A stretch of DNA of 64,000 nucleotides from Bosea sp. 685 (GCF_031884435.1 NZ_CP134779.1:186001-250000); one strand, 5' to 3'. Positions 9,646-19,311 are shown, numbered from the stretch's first letter. Program-made: numbers and translations. The notes: a model not told the origin generated them from the letters alone.

Positions 9646-9921
9646 GTCATCGTTCCTTGCTGCAACCGGTTCGCTCAAACAAAAATGCCGACACGCGACG
9701 TGCCGGACATGAGCACCGGAAGTCAAATTGAAGTCGCGGTTCCATAGCCAAGGCAGGCGGCGGCGTCAAGGAGAACTCGCCGATATCGGCGCGTCGTGGC
9801 CGACAGCGACGCTAGCGAGAGGCCGGACTGGCGCGCGGCTCGCCAAATGCCGCGAAACAGGTCACGATTCAGACCGATTCGCAGTGCATTGCAAATCATA
9901 CCCAAAGCTCGGAGGAAACGG

Positions 9922-10746
9922 ATGAAACCCGCCATCGCGCCGTCCCTGGCCGGGTTGTCCTTGGTTGCCATGCTGGCGGCGACCAGCCTGCCGGCGCAGG
10001 CCGCTTCGCTCGACGCGAAATACCAGGTCTCGCTCTTGGGCCTGACGCTCGGTACGGCCAATCTCAGCGGCGGCGTCGATTCCAGCGGCTACAAGCTCGA
10101 CATCGTGGCGAAGCTGACCGGATTGGTCGGCGGCTTTACCGGCGGGCGCGGCTCGGGCGCGGCAACCGGCAATATGAATGCCGGCAAGCCGATGCCGGCA
10201 ACCTTCGCGATCAGCTCCGCCAGCTCCAGCGAGAGCCGGACTGTGCGCATGGCGCTCGGTGGCGGCAATGTCCAGGCGATCGAGATCGTCCCGCCGATCG
10301 ACTTCAAGCCGGACCGCGTACCCCTGACGGACGGCCACAAGCGCAATATCCTGGATCCGCTCAGTGCCTTCCTGATGCCCGTCGATGGCAAGGGCGGCAG
10401 CGCGAGCGCCTGCAACCGTACGCTGCCGATCTTCGACGGTGCGGCCCGCTATGACATCAAGATGAGCTATGCCGGCTCCCGGGAGGTCAAGCTGGACGGT
10501 TATGGCGGCCCGGTCGCGGTCTGCCAGGTGCGCTATGTGCCGATCGCCGGCCACAGGGCGCTGCGGCCCAGCACCAAGTTCATGGCCGAGAACAAGGAGA
10601 TCAGCGTCTGGCTCGCGCCGGTGGCGGGGACGAATGTGATGGTCCCGGTGCGCATTTCGGTGAAGACGATGATCGGCACCGCCGTGGTCGAAGCCTCGAG
10701 CTTCAGGGTCGATCCGGGCGTGACGGCGAGCACTGCCGGGAATTGA
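9922..10746 (+). CDS. DUF3108 periplasmic protein
   Basis: 274 residues. GGAGG lies six bases before ATG 9922, which fixes the start. A signal peptide with A-Q-A cleavage ends at about residue 28. The mature part, beginning DAKYQVSLLGLTLGTANLSG, is the DUF3108 pattern: beta-strand-rich, periplasmic, function unknown. C192-like and C220-like cysteines (SACNRT, VAVCQV) could form a disulfide. It is divergent from rpmB, and a repeat copy follows its stop. Confidence 0.82.
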   Translation: MKPAIAPSLAGLSLVAMLAATSLPAQAASLDAKYQVSLLGLTLGTANLSGGVDSSGYKLDIVAKLTGLVGGFTGGRGSGAATGNMNAGKPMPATFAISSASSSESRTVRMALGGGNVQAIEIVPPIDFKPDRVPLTDGHKRNILDPLSAFLMPVDGKGGSASACNRTLPIFDGAARYDIKMSYAGSREVKLDGYGGPVAVCQVRYVPIAGHRALRPSTKFMAENKEISVWLAPVAGTNVMVPVRISVKTMIGTAVVEASSFRVDPGVTASTAGN

Positions 10747-10748
10747 GG

Positions 10749-10879
10749 CTAGAGCAGGATGCGAAAAAGTGGGAACCGTTTTTTTCGCATTGATCCTGCT
10801 CTAACTCCTTGATGAGAGACGGATTCAGATTTCAGCTGGGGGCACTCTAGTGATGCCAGCTGAAATCATCCGGCTCTAG
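10749..10879. repeat. Composite palindromic intergenic repeat, copy 3 (inverted)
   Basis: 131 bp between CTAG ends; the reverse complement matches the 2661-2789 copy almost throughout. Its GATTTCAGCTGG stem (10828-10839) pairs perfectly with 10856-10867. Relative to copy 1 the stem differs on both sides so that pairing is kept. Confidence 0.9.
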
Positions 10880-11016
10880 GCGCGCTGCGTTCGGGCGAGC
10901 GCGCTCCAGCCGCCTGTGGAGAACCGACGCTGCAGGGGCGTCATGCTCCGCGGCCGATTGCGGCGGCGACGGAGCCGGCATTACCCTGACGTCACTGCCT
11001 GCGCCAGAAAGACGCC

Positions 11017-11904
11017 ATGACCAGCGACTTCACCGCTCCGCCGGGCCTGCGCCATCGCCAGCTCGCCGTTCGCGACACCACGCTGCATATCGCCGAGATC
11101 GGCGATGGACCGCCGGTTCTGCTGCTGCATGGCTGGCCGGAGTTCTGGGCGACCTGGTTGCCGCTGATCAATCGTCTGCATGGCGAATTTCGATTGATCG
11201 CGCCCGATCTGCGCGGTTTTGGCGACAGCGCCAAGGCGGCGGGGCCGCGCAGCGATGTCGGCGCCAATTGCCATGCCGACGACATGGCCGCGCTGCTGCA
11301 TGCGCTGGATCTCGATTCTGTCGGCGTCGTCGGCCATGATGTCGGGGCCTATGCGGCGCAGGCGCTGGCGCGGCGGCATCCGCAAGCGGTCGAGCGCTTG
11401 CTGTTCTTCAACTGCCCGACAGCGAGCGTCGGGGGGCGTTGGGTCCATGACGGGCATGTCAACGAGGTCTGGTACCAGGCGTTCCAGCAGCTCGGCCTGG
11501 CCGAGGCGCTGGTGGGTTTGAGCCGCGAGGCCTGCTCGCTCTATCTCGGGCATTTCCTGACGCATTGGTGCCACCGCAAGGATGCCTTCGAGCCGGCCTT
11601 CGAGCTCTGGGTCGACAATTTCATGAAGCCCGGCAATCTGCGCGGCGGGTTCGACTGGTATCGCAGCCAGAACGCATTGCGGCTGGCGGCGATCGACGGC
11701 CACGCACCGCCATCCGTGCGGATTCACCAGCCGACGCGGGTGCATTGGGGCCGGCATGACCCGATCCTGAAATCGGAATGGGCGGCTTTCGTGCCGGAGC
11801 ATTTCGACGAGGCCAAGGTCACGTTCTGCGAGAGCGCCGGGCATTTCGTGCATGTCGAGGCGCCCGACGAGGCGGCCGAGGTGTTCGTCGACGTCTTCGG
11901 ATGA
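11017..11904 (+). CDS. Alpha/beta hydrolase, epoxide hydrolase or haloacetate dehalogenase type
   Basis: 295 residues. The oxyanion-hole motif HGWPE is at 38-42. An aspartate nucleophile elbow GHDVGA (D108) marks it as dehalogenase or epoxide hydrolase rather than a serine esterase. The catalytic His is in AGHFVHVE (about 276), and the acid is probably in WGRHDPI (about 250). RGFGDSAK is also typical. Small epoxides or haloacids are the likely substrate class; nothing nearby narrows it. Confidence 0.85.
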   Translation: MTSDFTAPPGLRHRQLAVRDTTLHIAEIGDGPPVLLLHGWPEFWATWLPLINRLHGEFRLIAPDLRGFGDSAKAAGPRSDVGANCHADDMAALLHALDLDSVGVVGHDVGAYAAQALARRHPQAVERLLFFNCPTASVGGRWVHDGHVNEVWYQAFQQLGLAEALVGLSREACSLYLGHFLTHWCHRKDAFEPAFELWVDNFMKPGNLRGGFDWYRSQNALRLAAIDGHAPPSVRIHQPTRVHWGRHDPILKSEWAAFVPEHFDEAKVTFCESAGHFVHVEAPDEAAEVFVDVFG

Positions 11905-12248
11905 CCGCGGCAGGCTGGATGCGATGGCGATCTTGACCATCGTGGCGGCGCCCCTCTCGTTTCGGCGCGGGAAAGACTTAAATAGGCGAAGGCGCGATGC
12001 AGCCCAGGGCCGCATCAGGCGCGCGAGAGGACGGACGATGCCGGTGCTTCGATTCCAGATAGGGTGGTCGCGCTTTTCCGCGCCGCGATATCTTGCCGGG
12101 AACGAAACCGGATTCAGGCCGAGTCAGCGATTCGGGCTTGCTTCGTTCAGGACTCGTTCTATCCCCTGATGCCACGCCGTTGCCTTGAGTCCGCCTGGCG
12201 CAGTCGCGTGCCGGGCGGCGAGGGCGGGCGGTCACGATCGGTCGCGTT
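11905..12248. other. Intergenic region before the helicase
   Basis: 344 bp with no convincing gene. It presumably holds the helicase promoter, but I see no clear -35/-10 pair, terminator or repeat. Confidence 0.5.
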
Positions 12249-15200
12249 TTGATTTCAGCTCGTCCCTTGCCTCGCTCCGTCCGTGCAAACGGCGTCACCG
12301 CGGTTCTCGGCCCCACCAACACCGGCAAGACGCATCTCGCGATCGAGCGGATGGTGGCGCATCCGACAGGCATGATCGGCTTGCCGCTCCGGCTGCTGGC
12401 GCGCGAGGTCTACAGCCGCGTGGTCGAGAAGGTCGGCGCTGACGCTGTCGCGCTCGTCACCGGCGAGGAGAAGATCAAGCCGGAGCGGCCGCGCTTCTGG
12501 GTCTGCACGGTTGAAGCGATGCCGCGCGATCTCGCGGTCGATTTCGTCGCGATCGACGAGATCCAGCTCGCCGCCGATCTTGATCGCGGCCATGTCTTCA
12601 CCGACCGGCTCCTGAACCGGCGCGGCCGGGCCGAAACCATGCTGATCGGGGCCGGCACGATGAAGCCGCTGATCGAGCAGCTCATCCCCGGCGTCAACGT
12701 GGTCACGCGCCCGCGCCTGTCGCAATTGCTGTTCGCCGGCGATCGCAAGATCACCAGGCTGCCGCCGCGCTCGGCCATCGTCGCCTTCTCGGTCGAGGAA
12801 GTCTACGCCATCGCCGAGCTGATCCGCCGGCAGAAGGGCGGGGCGGCCGTGGTGCTGGGTGCGCTGTCGCCGCGGACACGCAATGCGCAGGTCGAGATCT
12901 ACCAGTCGGGTGATGTCGACTATCTCGTCGCGACCGACGCGATCGGCATGGGCCTCAATCTCGATGTCGACCATATCGCCTTCGCGGCGGACAAGAAGTT
13001 CGATGGCCATCATTTCCGCAAGCTCAACCCGGCGGAATTCGGCCAGATCGCGGGGCGCGCGGGGCGGCATCTGCGCGACGGCAGCTTCGGCACCAGCGGA
13101 CGTTGCCCGCCCTTCGAGGCTGATCTCGTCGATGCGATCGAGAACCATCGCTTCGAACCGGTTCGGCAGTTGCAATGGCGCAACACCGATCTCGACCAGC
13201 GTTCGATCGAGAGCTTGCTCGACAGCCTCAATATCCAGCCTTCGGAGCAGGGGCTGACGCGGGCCTTGATCGCCGAAGACATGACGACGCTGGAAATCCT
13301 GGCGAAGGACCCGGACGTCAAGGCGCTGGCTCAGGGGCGTCCCGCGGTCGAGCGGCTCTGGGAGGTCTGCGGACTGCCCGATTACCGCAAGATCGCGCCG
13401 ATGCAGCATGCGGACCTTGCTACCACGCTTTATCTGCGCCTGATGCGCCATGGCCGGCTCGATATCGACTGGTATCACGCCCAGCTTTCGGCGCTCGATC
13501 GCACGGATGGCGAGATCGATACGCTGTCGGCCCGCATCGCGCAGGTGCGAACCTGGACCTTCGTCGCCAACCGTCCCGACTGGTTGCCTGATCCTGAGCA
13601 TTGGCAGGGGGTGGCGCGTCTTGTAGAGGACAAGCTGTCGGACGCTTTGCACGAGAGGCTTGCCAGCCGTTTTGTGGATCGGCGCACGAGTGTGCTGATG
13701 CGTCGTTTGCGGGAGAATACCATGTTGGAGGCTGAGGTCACCACGGCGGGCGATGTGCTCGTCGAGGGCCAGCACGTCGGAATGCTGCAGGGGTTTCGCT
13801 TCACGGCGGACCCGAAGGCCGGCGGGCCGGAGGCGAAAGCCCTGAATATGGCTGCGATGAAGGCGCTCGCCAGCGAGATCGAAGCGCGCGCCGCGCGCGT
13901 CGTTCTGGCCGGCGACGATGCTTTCGTGCTGTCGCATGACGGTTTGCTGCGTTGGATCGGCGAGCCGGTGGCGCGCCTGGTCGCGGGCGAGAAGGCAATC
14001 GAGCCGCGCCTGCGCCTGTTGGTCGAGGAACATCTGACGGGGCCGGCGCGCGAGCAGGTCGAGACGCGCCTGACGCTCTGGCTGAAGAATCACGTCACTC
14101 GCCTGCTCGGCGCGCTGCTGTTGCTGGAGGATGCGACGACGCTGACCGGCATCGCGCGCGGCATCGCCTATCAGGTCGCCGAATCGCTCGGCGTGCTCGA
14201 GCGCACCAAGGTCGGCGAGGAGATGAAGGCGCTCGACCAGGAGGGCCGTGCCGCCCTGCGCCAGCTGGGCATCCGTTTCGGGGCTTTCCATCTCTATGCG
14301 CCGGCGCTGCTGAAGCCGGCACCCCGCGCGCTCGCGGCCCAGCTCTGGGCCCTGAAGCACGGTTCGCCGGAAATGAGCGGGCTCGACGACATCGCTCATC
14401 TGGCGGCCTCGGGCCGGACCTCGTTTGCGGTCGACAAGGCGGTTCCCAAGGGGCTCTATCGCGCCGCCGGCTATCGCGTCTGCGGCGAGCGCGCCGTGCG
14501 CGTCGATATCCTGGAGCGCCTGGCCGATCTGATCCGGCCGGCGATCGCCTATCGTCCGGGCCTCACCCAAGGCACGCCGCCGACTGGCGCGGCCGATCAG
14601 GACGGTTTCGTTGCCACCGGCGCGATGACCTCGCTCGTAGGCTGCGCGGGCGAGGATTTCGCCTCGATCCTGCGTTCGCTCGGCTATGTCTCGGTCAAGC
14701 GTCCGGGCCCGGCCATCACCGTGCCCTTGGCTGTGCCCCCAGTGCCGAAGCTGGAGCCGGTCAAGGTTGATGAGGCTGTCGTTGCCACTGAGGCTGCCGA
14801 GCAACCGGCGGAGGGCGTGGTCTCCGACGAGCCCGCTTCTGTCGCGGAGGATGTGGCGTCCGTATCCGAGGTGACGGAGGCCGTTGCGGCGCTCCCGGCG
14901 GAAACCGAGATGGCGCCGGCTCCCGAGCCGGAGCCCGTGGCCGTTCCTGCTGATCTGATGTCGGCCTTGCCGGCTGTCGCCGAGGAGCCTGTTGAGCAAG
15001 CGCCGGCGGAAGCTGCCGCCGAGGCCACCGAGGTGGCTGCGGCCGCAACGCTCGCGCCGGCAGCCGAGCCGGAATTGATCGAGGTCTGGCGGCCGCATCG
15101 CCACCAGGGCGGGCGCAGGCCCGAACAGGCAAGCCGTGGCGCTCCGCGCGACGGCGCCCCCGGCGAACGTCAGCCGGGTGGCCGTCGCGGCGACAGGCCC

Positions 15201-15560
15201 AACCGCGGCGGGCGGCCCGATGACAGGCGGCGCGAGGGTGGGCAGGATCGCCCGGCCGTGGCAGCGGCTGCCGGTGCGGAGGCTGCACCTGCGGCGCCGC
15301 GCCCGGAGCGGGGACCACGGCGCGACGATGCGCCGCGCCAGGGGCAGCCGCCACGCGGCGGGCGTCCCGAGCAGGGTCGCGGCCCGCGGCCGGAGTTCAA
15401 GCGCGATCAGCGGCCGAGCGGGCCGCGCCGCGAGGATCGCGGCGGCGAGCGTTTCCAGCAGCCGCAACGCCCGAGGCCGGCCGAGCGCGAGCCGGATCCG
15501 GATTCGCCTTTCGCCAAGCTTGCAGCGCTCAAGGCCCAGCTCGAGGGGCGCAAGACGTGA
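12249..15560 (+). CDS. SUV3-like DExH helicase with Arg/Gly-rich tail
   Basis: 1103 residues starting at TTG 12249, the first start codon in the open frame. Walker A GPTNTGKT is at 21-28 and the DEIQ-type motif II at about 102-109. Motif VI is GQIAGRAGRH (about 264-273). The order and spacing match mitochondrial SUV3 and its alphaproteobacterial relatives, RNA/DNA helicases linked to RNA turnover. From about residue 830 the protein is Ala/Glu/Pro-rich and then strongly Arg/Gly/Pro-rich, probably an unstructured RNA-binding tail. The S4 gene follows after 46 bp. An RNA surveillance role is inferred from family and neighbour. Confidence 0.88.
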   Translation: MISARPLPRSVRANGVTAVLGPTNTGKTHLAIERMVAHPTGMIGLPLRLLAREVYSRVVEKVGADAVALVTGEEKIKPERPRFWVCTVEAMPRDLAVDFVAIDEIQLAADLDRGHVFTDRLLNRRGRAETMLIGAGTMKPLIEQLIPGVNVVTRPRLSQLLFAGDRKITRLPPRSAIVAFSVEEVYAIAELIRRQKGGAAVVLGALSPRTRNAQVEIYQSGDVDYLVATDAIGMGLNLDVDHIAFAADKKFDGHHFRKLNPAEFGQIAGRAGRHLRDGSFGTSGRCPPFEADLVDAIENHRFEPVRQLQWRNTDLDQRSIESLLDSLNIQPSEQGLTRALIAEDMTTLEILAKDPDVKALAQGRPAVERLWEVCGLPDYRKIAPMQHADLATTLYLRLMRHGRLDIDWYHAQLSALDRTDGEIDTLSARIAQVRTWTFVANRPDWLPDPEHWQGVARLVEDKLSDALHERLASRFVDRRTSVLMRRLRENTMLEAEVTTAGDVLVEGQHVGMLQGFRFTADPKAGGPEAKALNMAAMKALASEIEARAARVVLAGDDAFVLSHDGLLRWIGEPVARLVAGEKAIEPRLRLLVEEHLTGPAREQVETRLTLWLKNHVTRLLGALLLLEDATTLTGIARGIAYQVAESLGVLERTKVGEEMKALDQEGRAALRQLGIRFGAFHLYAPALLKPAPRALAAQLWALKHGSPEMSGLDDIAHLAASGRTSFAVDKAVPKGLYRAAGYRVCGERAVRVDILERLADLIRPAIAYRPGLTQGTPPTGAADQDGFVATGAMTSLVGCAGEDFASILRSLGYVSVKRPGPAITVPLAVPPVPKLEPVKVDEAVVATEAAEQPAEGVVSDEPASVAEDVASVSEVTEAVAALPAETEMAPAPEPEPVAVPADLMSALPAVAEEPVEQAPAEAAAEATEVAAAATLAPAAEPELIEVWRPHRHQGGRRPEQASRGAPRDGAPGERQPGGRRGDRPNRGGRPDDRRREGGQDRPAVAAAAGAEAAPAAPRPERGPRRDDAPRQGQPPRGGRPEQGRGPRPEFKRDQRPSGPRREDRGGERFQQPQRPRPAEREPDPDSPFAKLAALKAQLEGRKT

Positions 15561-15606
15561 GCGGGCAAATACTCTGAGCTCTCGACGCTGAACGGAAAGG
15601 CGGCCC

Positions 15607-15918
15607 TTGCGGCAGGATCGGCAGCGCCTCGACAAATGGCTCTGGTTCGCGCGTTTCGCTAGGACGCGCCCCGTCGCGGTGCGCCTGGTCGAGGATGGGC
15701 ATGTCAGGGTCGAGGGGCGCAGGATCGAGAACGCCGCGCATGGGCTCAAGCTTGGCGACGTGCTGACCCTGGCGCTGCCGCATGCCACGCTCGTCGTGCG
15801 GGTGCTGGAGCTGGGCACGCGGCGCGGTCCTTACGAGGAGGCGCGGCTGCTCTACGAACCGTTGAACGGCGCGGCGCGCGACGATCCGTCGCTTGCCGAG
15901 GGGAAGTCGGGCGGCTAA
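15607..15918 (+). CDS. S4-domain RNA-binding protein (Hsp15-like)
   Basis: 103 residues from TTG 15607, with GGAAAGG upstream. The S4 domain covers about residues 7-55 (QRLDKWLWFARFARTR, then VRLVEDGHVRVEGRR), as in Hsp15/YrfH, which binds 50S subunits carrying stalled nascent chains. The short basic-acidic tail fits the family. It follows the SUV3-like helicase and precedes fdxA, an order often seen in Rhizobiales. Confidence 0.9.
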   Translation: MRQDRQRLDKWLWFARFARTRPVAVRLVEDGHVRVEGRRIENAAHGLKLGDVLTLALPHATLVVRVLELGTRRGPYEEARLLYEPLNGAARDDPSLAEGKSGG

Positions 15919-16094
15919 GCTTAATATTCATTTGTGTACATATGAATTCCGCTGGATCGGTTTAGGAATTTCCATCTCCGCGCGGCGCTCAGAGAAGAAG
16001 TTCCTGCTGTCGAATGGGCTGAAAACGGCCTTGAAACCCGCGCCCTTCGGCGCTTTATGAGGCGGCCGCGCGCGGACGGAGAAGGACGGACGAC

Positions 16095-16433
16095 ATGACC
16101 TATGTGGTCACCGAGAATTGCATCAAGTGCAAGTACATGGATTGCGTCGAGGTCTGTCCGGTCGACTGCTTCTATGAGGGCGAGAACATGCTCGTCATTC
16201 ATCCCGACGAATGCATCGATTGCGGCGTCTGCGAGCCGGAATGCCCGGCCGAGGCGATCAAACCCGACACCGAGCCGGGCCTCGAAAGCTGGCTGCAGCT
16301 CAACTCGAAATATGCCTCGTCCTGGCCCAATATCACCCAGAAGAAGGACGCGCCGCCGGATGCGAAAGCCTTCGACGGCGTCGCCGGCAAGCTCGATGAG
16401 CATTTCTCGCCGAATCCTGGTGAGGGCGACTAA
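16095..16433 (+). CDS. fdxA: 7Fe ferredoxin FdxA
   Basis: 112 residues, with GGACGGACGAC before the ATG. Cysteines at 9, 12, 17, 21, 25, 40, 43, 46 and 50 line up, shifted by one, with Azotobacter ferredoxin I. C9, C17 and C50 should hold a 3Fe-4S cluster, and C21, C40, C43 and C46 a 4Fe-4S cluster. It is a low-potential electron carrier in the cytosol. The C-terminal extension ([19 protein letters not shown]) is typical of the FdxA family. Confidence 0.95.
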   Translation: MTYVVTENCIKCKYMDCVEVCPVDCFYEGENMLVIHPDECIDCGVCEPECPAEAIKPDTEPGLESWLQLNSKYASSWPNITQKKDAPPDAKAFDGVAGKLDEHFSPNPGEGD

Positions 16434-16822
16434 GCTGCCGTTAGGTGAGCGCGGAGTGAGCGCCAGCTCAATCGGCCGCGCCGGGCGCTGAGCCGAGGCG
16501 AAAACGCGTTTACCTTTGATTCGGCGTGTTTTTTATGCTATGCATATCAGCATAGTCGAATTCGTTCCGCATGCCCCTGCGAGGTTTCACGAACGGGGCG
16601 CTCCCTTCGATACGAACGATCCCAGCTCCCGGTGCGTTGCCGGAGCGAAGTCGTCCGTTGTCTTTGGGTGCGTATGAAACGGTCGGCTGAGGGACGCGTG
16701 AAGCATTTGGTCCGATCCGATGATCGGTCCATTCGCATCAGGCAGAGCGCCTCCGGTCATCCCGTCCGGAGGCGGATAACGTCAAGCCCGCGTCAAGCGG
16801 TTCGGTCAGGAGTCGTAACGGC
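16434..16822. other. Intergenic region before carD with an inverted repeat
   Basis: 389 bp without a convincing gene. A palindromic segment at about 16534-16555 has arms TATGCT/AGCATA and the overlapping CTATGC/GCATAG. It sits in the most AT-rich part and could be an operator or promoter site for carD. Confidence 0.4.
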
Positions 16823-17422
16823 ATGTCCATGGTGAAGAAAGCTGTTGTGCGCCTAGGTTTCAAGACGGGCGAGTTCGTCGTCTACCCGTCTCATGGCGTC
16901 GGCCAGATCACGGCGATCGAGGAGCAGGAAGTCGCGGGTTTCAAGCTCGAGCTCTTCGTCGTCAGCTTCGCCAAGGACAAGATGACCCTGCGCGTTCCCA
17001 CCGCCAAGGCCGCCAGCGTCGGTCTGCGCAAGCTCGCCGATGCGGAGAGCGTCACCAAGGCCCTGACCACGCTGACCGGCCGCGCGCGCATCAAGCGCAC
17101 CATGTGGTCGCGCCGGGCGCAGGAATACGAGGCCAAGATCAATTCGGGCGATCTCGTCGCGATCGCCGAGGTCGTGCGCGATCTTTATCGCTCCGAGGCG
17201 CAGCCCGAGCAGTCCTACTCCGAGCGTCAGCTCTATGAGGCGGCTGTCGATCGCATGACCCGCGAGATTGCCGTCGTCGACGACATCACCGAGACCGAGG
17301 CCCTGAAGAAGATCGAGGCCCAGCTCGCCAAATCGCCGCGCCGCGCCGCCAAGGGCGAGGCGGCCGAGGCCGAAGCCGAGATCGAAGGCGACAATGACGA
17401 CATCCAGGAAGAGGCCGCCTGA
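16823..17422 (+). CDS. carD: CarD family transcriptional regulator
   Basis: 199 residues. The N-terminal CarD/TRCF RNA-polymerase-interaction domain (about 12-65) begins FKTGEFVVYPSHGVGQI. The helical C-terminal domain has the conserved RIKRTMWSRRAQEYEAKINSGD segment with the Trp that wedges the open promoter complex in other CarD proteins. It should bind the RNA polymerase beta subunit and stabilise open complexes, especially at rRNA promoters. An acidic tail follows. A second ATG lies two codons on (16829). A strong terminator follows. Confidence 0.93.
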   Translation: MSMVKKAVVRLGFKTGEFVVYPSHGVGQITAIEEQEVAGFKLELFVVSFAKDKMTLRVPTAKAASVGLRKLADAESVTKALTTLTGRARIKRTMWSRRAQEYEAKINSGDLVAIAEVVRDLYRSEAQPEQSYSERQLYEAAVDRMTREIAVVDDITETEALKKIEAQLAKSPRRAAKGEAAEAEAEIEGDNDDIQEEAA

Positions 17423-17447
17423 GGCTGCTTCCCTTGTGAGTTACGAG

Positions 17448-17476
17448 AAACCCGGCGGGCGACCGCCGGGTTTTTT
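17448..17476 (+). terminator. Rho-independent terminator of carD
   Basis: AAACCCGGCGG, loop GCGA, CCGCCGGGTTT, continuing into a T run: an 11-bp perfect stem, 25 bp past the stop. Confidence 0.95.
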
Positions 17477-17506
17477 CGTCTCAGTGACTTATGGCTGAGG
17501 TCGTCC

Positions 17507-17655
17507 CGTCATTCCGGGGCGATCCGAAGGATCGAGCCTGGAACCCAGAACCGATGCCGCTGCTGGAGAAGGCACGGGTTTCCGGCTGGCTTCACGAGGA
17601 CACATAGTGGTTCTAGGTTCCGGGCTCAGGTCTTCGGCCTGCCCCGGAATGACGG
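17507..17655. repeat. CGTCATTCCGGGGC inverted-repeat element
   Basis: Perfect 14-bp ends CGTCATTCCGGGGC (17507-17520) and GCCCCGGAATGACG (17642-17655). Inside, GAGCCTGGAACCCAGAACC pairs with GGTTCTAGGTTCCGGGCTC, so nearly the whole 149 bp can fold into one long hairpin. It is a typical intergenic element of Rhizobiales genomes. Confidence 0.85.
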
Positions 17656-17690
17656 CAGAGAATAACGCCATCGCTCATCGCTAAGACCTC

Positions 17691-17775
17691 GTTTGGAAAC
17701 TCCGCGAGCCATCATCCTTCGAGACGCCGCTTCGCGGCTCCTCAGGATGAGGGCTGGAGGTTCCAAACGGGCTCT
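17691..17775. repeat. CATCCTTCGAG palindromic repeat
   Basis: The core CATCCTTCGAGACGCCGC...GCGGCTCCTCAGGATGAGG is flanked by GGAAACTCC on one side and GGAGGTTCC on the other. The block folds as a hairpin and fills the convergent gap between carD and the M48 protease. Confidence 0.7.
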
Positions 17776-17810
17776 AAAGGCCGTCAGTATAAGAGCGTCG
17801 CGGCCGGCCG

Positions 17811-19307
17811 CTATTCCGCGACGATCTTGTAGCGCTGCCCGGGCGTCAGCGGGCCGCTGCGATCCAGCCCGTTCAGGACCAGGAAGAGCTCCTGCGCGCG
17901 GTCCAGGCTGGGCATGCGCTCCGCCATGCTGGCCGCGGTGTCGCCGGCCGAGGCGGTGACGATGCGGATCTGCATCGGCTTGGCGGCCTGCGCTTCCGAG
18001 GCTGTGAGGGCGCGGAAGCTGTCGATCACGGCGCGCATCGGCCGCTCCGGGTCGTTTGCGCCCTTCGCCGCCAGGATGAAGCGATAGACCCGCCCGCCGG
18101 CCTGGATCGCGGCGAGCCTGAAGGTCCAGTCGGTGCCCTTGCCGGTGGTGATGACGGCGGGCTGGCCGGCGACATCGAGATGCTCGACCGCGCCGGTCTC
18201 GACGCCGTCGATCCAGCCGGAGGTGACGTAGGCCTCCAGCGTCTGGCCCGATTTCAGCGTGACGGAATCGAAGCGCAGCGCCTGGTTGCCGTTGGCGCTG
18301 ACGCCGATCACCATGTCGCGTGCCGACTCCAGGCTGAAGCCGTCCGGGGCGGTGAAGGCGATGCGCAATGCGCTGTTGAGATAGCGCTTGCCGCGCACCA
18401 CGCCGTCGCGCGGGTCGTCGCCATAGGCGATGCCGTCGATCGCGGCGAGCCAGCGGGCGGCGTCGCGCTCGCCGATGCCCGGCGCGCCGATCTGGCGGGC
18501 GCCGGCGGTGACGGCGGCCACGCGCTCAGGCGTAGAGGGATGGCTGGAGAGAATGTCGAGCCGCTTGTCCTCGGCGCTCTGGCCCTGGCCGGCATTGCGG
18601 AAGGCGGTGTTGCGGCCGAGCGCTTGGAGGAAGCGGCCGGCGCCATAGGGGTCGTAGCCGGCGCGCGAGATGTTGCGCACGCTGATCTGGTCGGCGGTCA
18701 GCTCCTGCTGGCGCGAGAAGCGCGCGAGCGAGAGCTTCGACCCTGCCTGTACCGCCGCACCCGCGGCGGGATCCTTCAGCACCTGCGAGACGACCTGGCT
18801 GACCAGGGCGGATTCAAGCTCCTTCTCGGCGCGCTCGACCGCGTGCTGCGCCGTGACATGGGCGATCTCATGGGCGAGCACCGAGGCGATCTCTGCGGTG
18901 TCGTTGGCGAGCGCGAGCAAGCCGCGCGTCACATAGAGCCGGCCATTGGGCAGGGCGAAGGCGTTGACCACCGGCGAATTCAGGATGGTGATCTCATAGG
19001 CGCCGATCTGGCCCTCGCTCGCCTTGGCCAGCCGCTGGACCACCTCGTCGAGCGCGGCGCGGGCGTTGGGCGAGCGGTACTCGCCGCCGAAGGCCGTCAG
19101 CAGCCGCTGGTGCTCGCTGTCCGAGGCGCGCTGGATCGCGTTGACGCGCGGCGCCAGCTCGCCGCCGGTCGTCTGCTGCGGCAGCAGGGCGCTCTGGTCG
19201 TTGGTGCAAGCCACGAGAAAGGCCGCCACGAGCAGCGCTGCCGGCAAGGCCAGCGCGATGAGCCGCTTGAGAAGAGCGCGGTATGCGTGTCGCCAGAACG
19301 CCAGCAT
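17811..19307 (-). CDS. M48 family zinc metalloprotease, lipoprotein
   Basis: 498 residues. The hydrophobic N-terminus ends in a lipobox LVAC (C34), so it is probably anchored in the outer membrane facing the periplasm. HEIAH at 146-150 is the zinc site, and the third ligand is the Glu in QELTADQISVRNISRAGYDP, as in BepA/YfgC-type M48 proteases. The C-terminal end (about 440-498) has LysM-like features (PGQRYKIVAE). Such enzymes police outer-membrane protein assembly. The nuclease-like gene lies immediately upstream (4-bp gap) on the same strand. Confidence 0.9.
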   Translation of the reverse strand: MLAFWRHAYRALLKRLIALALPAALLVAAFLVACTNDQSALLPQQTTGGELAPRVNAIQRASDSEHQRLLTAFGGEYRSPNARAALDEVVQRLAKASEGQIGAYEITILNSPVVNAFALPNGRLYVTRGLLALANDTAEIASVLAHEIAHVTAQHAVERAEKELESALVSQVVSQVLKDPAAGAAVQAGSKLSLARFSRQQELTADQISVRNISRAGYDPYGAGRFLQALGRNTAFRNAGQGQSAEDKRLDILSSHPSTPERVAAVTAGARQIGAPGIGERDAARWLAAIDGIAYGDDPRDGVVRGKRYLNSALRIAFTAPDGFSLESARDMVIGVSANGNQALRFDSVTLKSGQTLEAYVTSGWIDGVETGAVEHLDVAGQPAVITTGKGTDWTFRLAAIQAGGRVYRFILAAKGANDPERPMRAVIDSFRALTASEAQAAKPMQIRIVTASAGDTAASMAERMPSLDRAQELFLVLNGLDRSGPLTPGQRYKIVAE

Positions 19308-19311
19308 GCTG

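Noticed and set aside
9646-9726. Upstream extension of rpmB (27 more codons)
   Set aside because: L28 proteins begin at the conserved [10 protein letters not shown]; the extension has no family resemblance.
12255-15818. 1187-codon open frame on the minus strand opposite the helicase
   Set aside because: It mirrors the helicase coding frame, is full of Arg/Leu/Ala low-complexity text and has no domain; a high-GC shadow.
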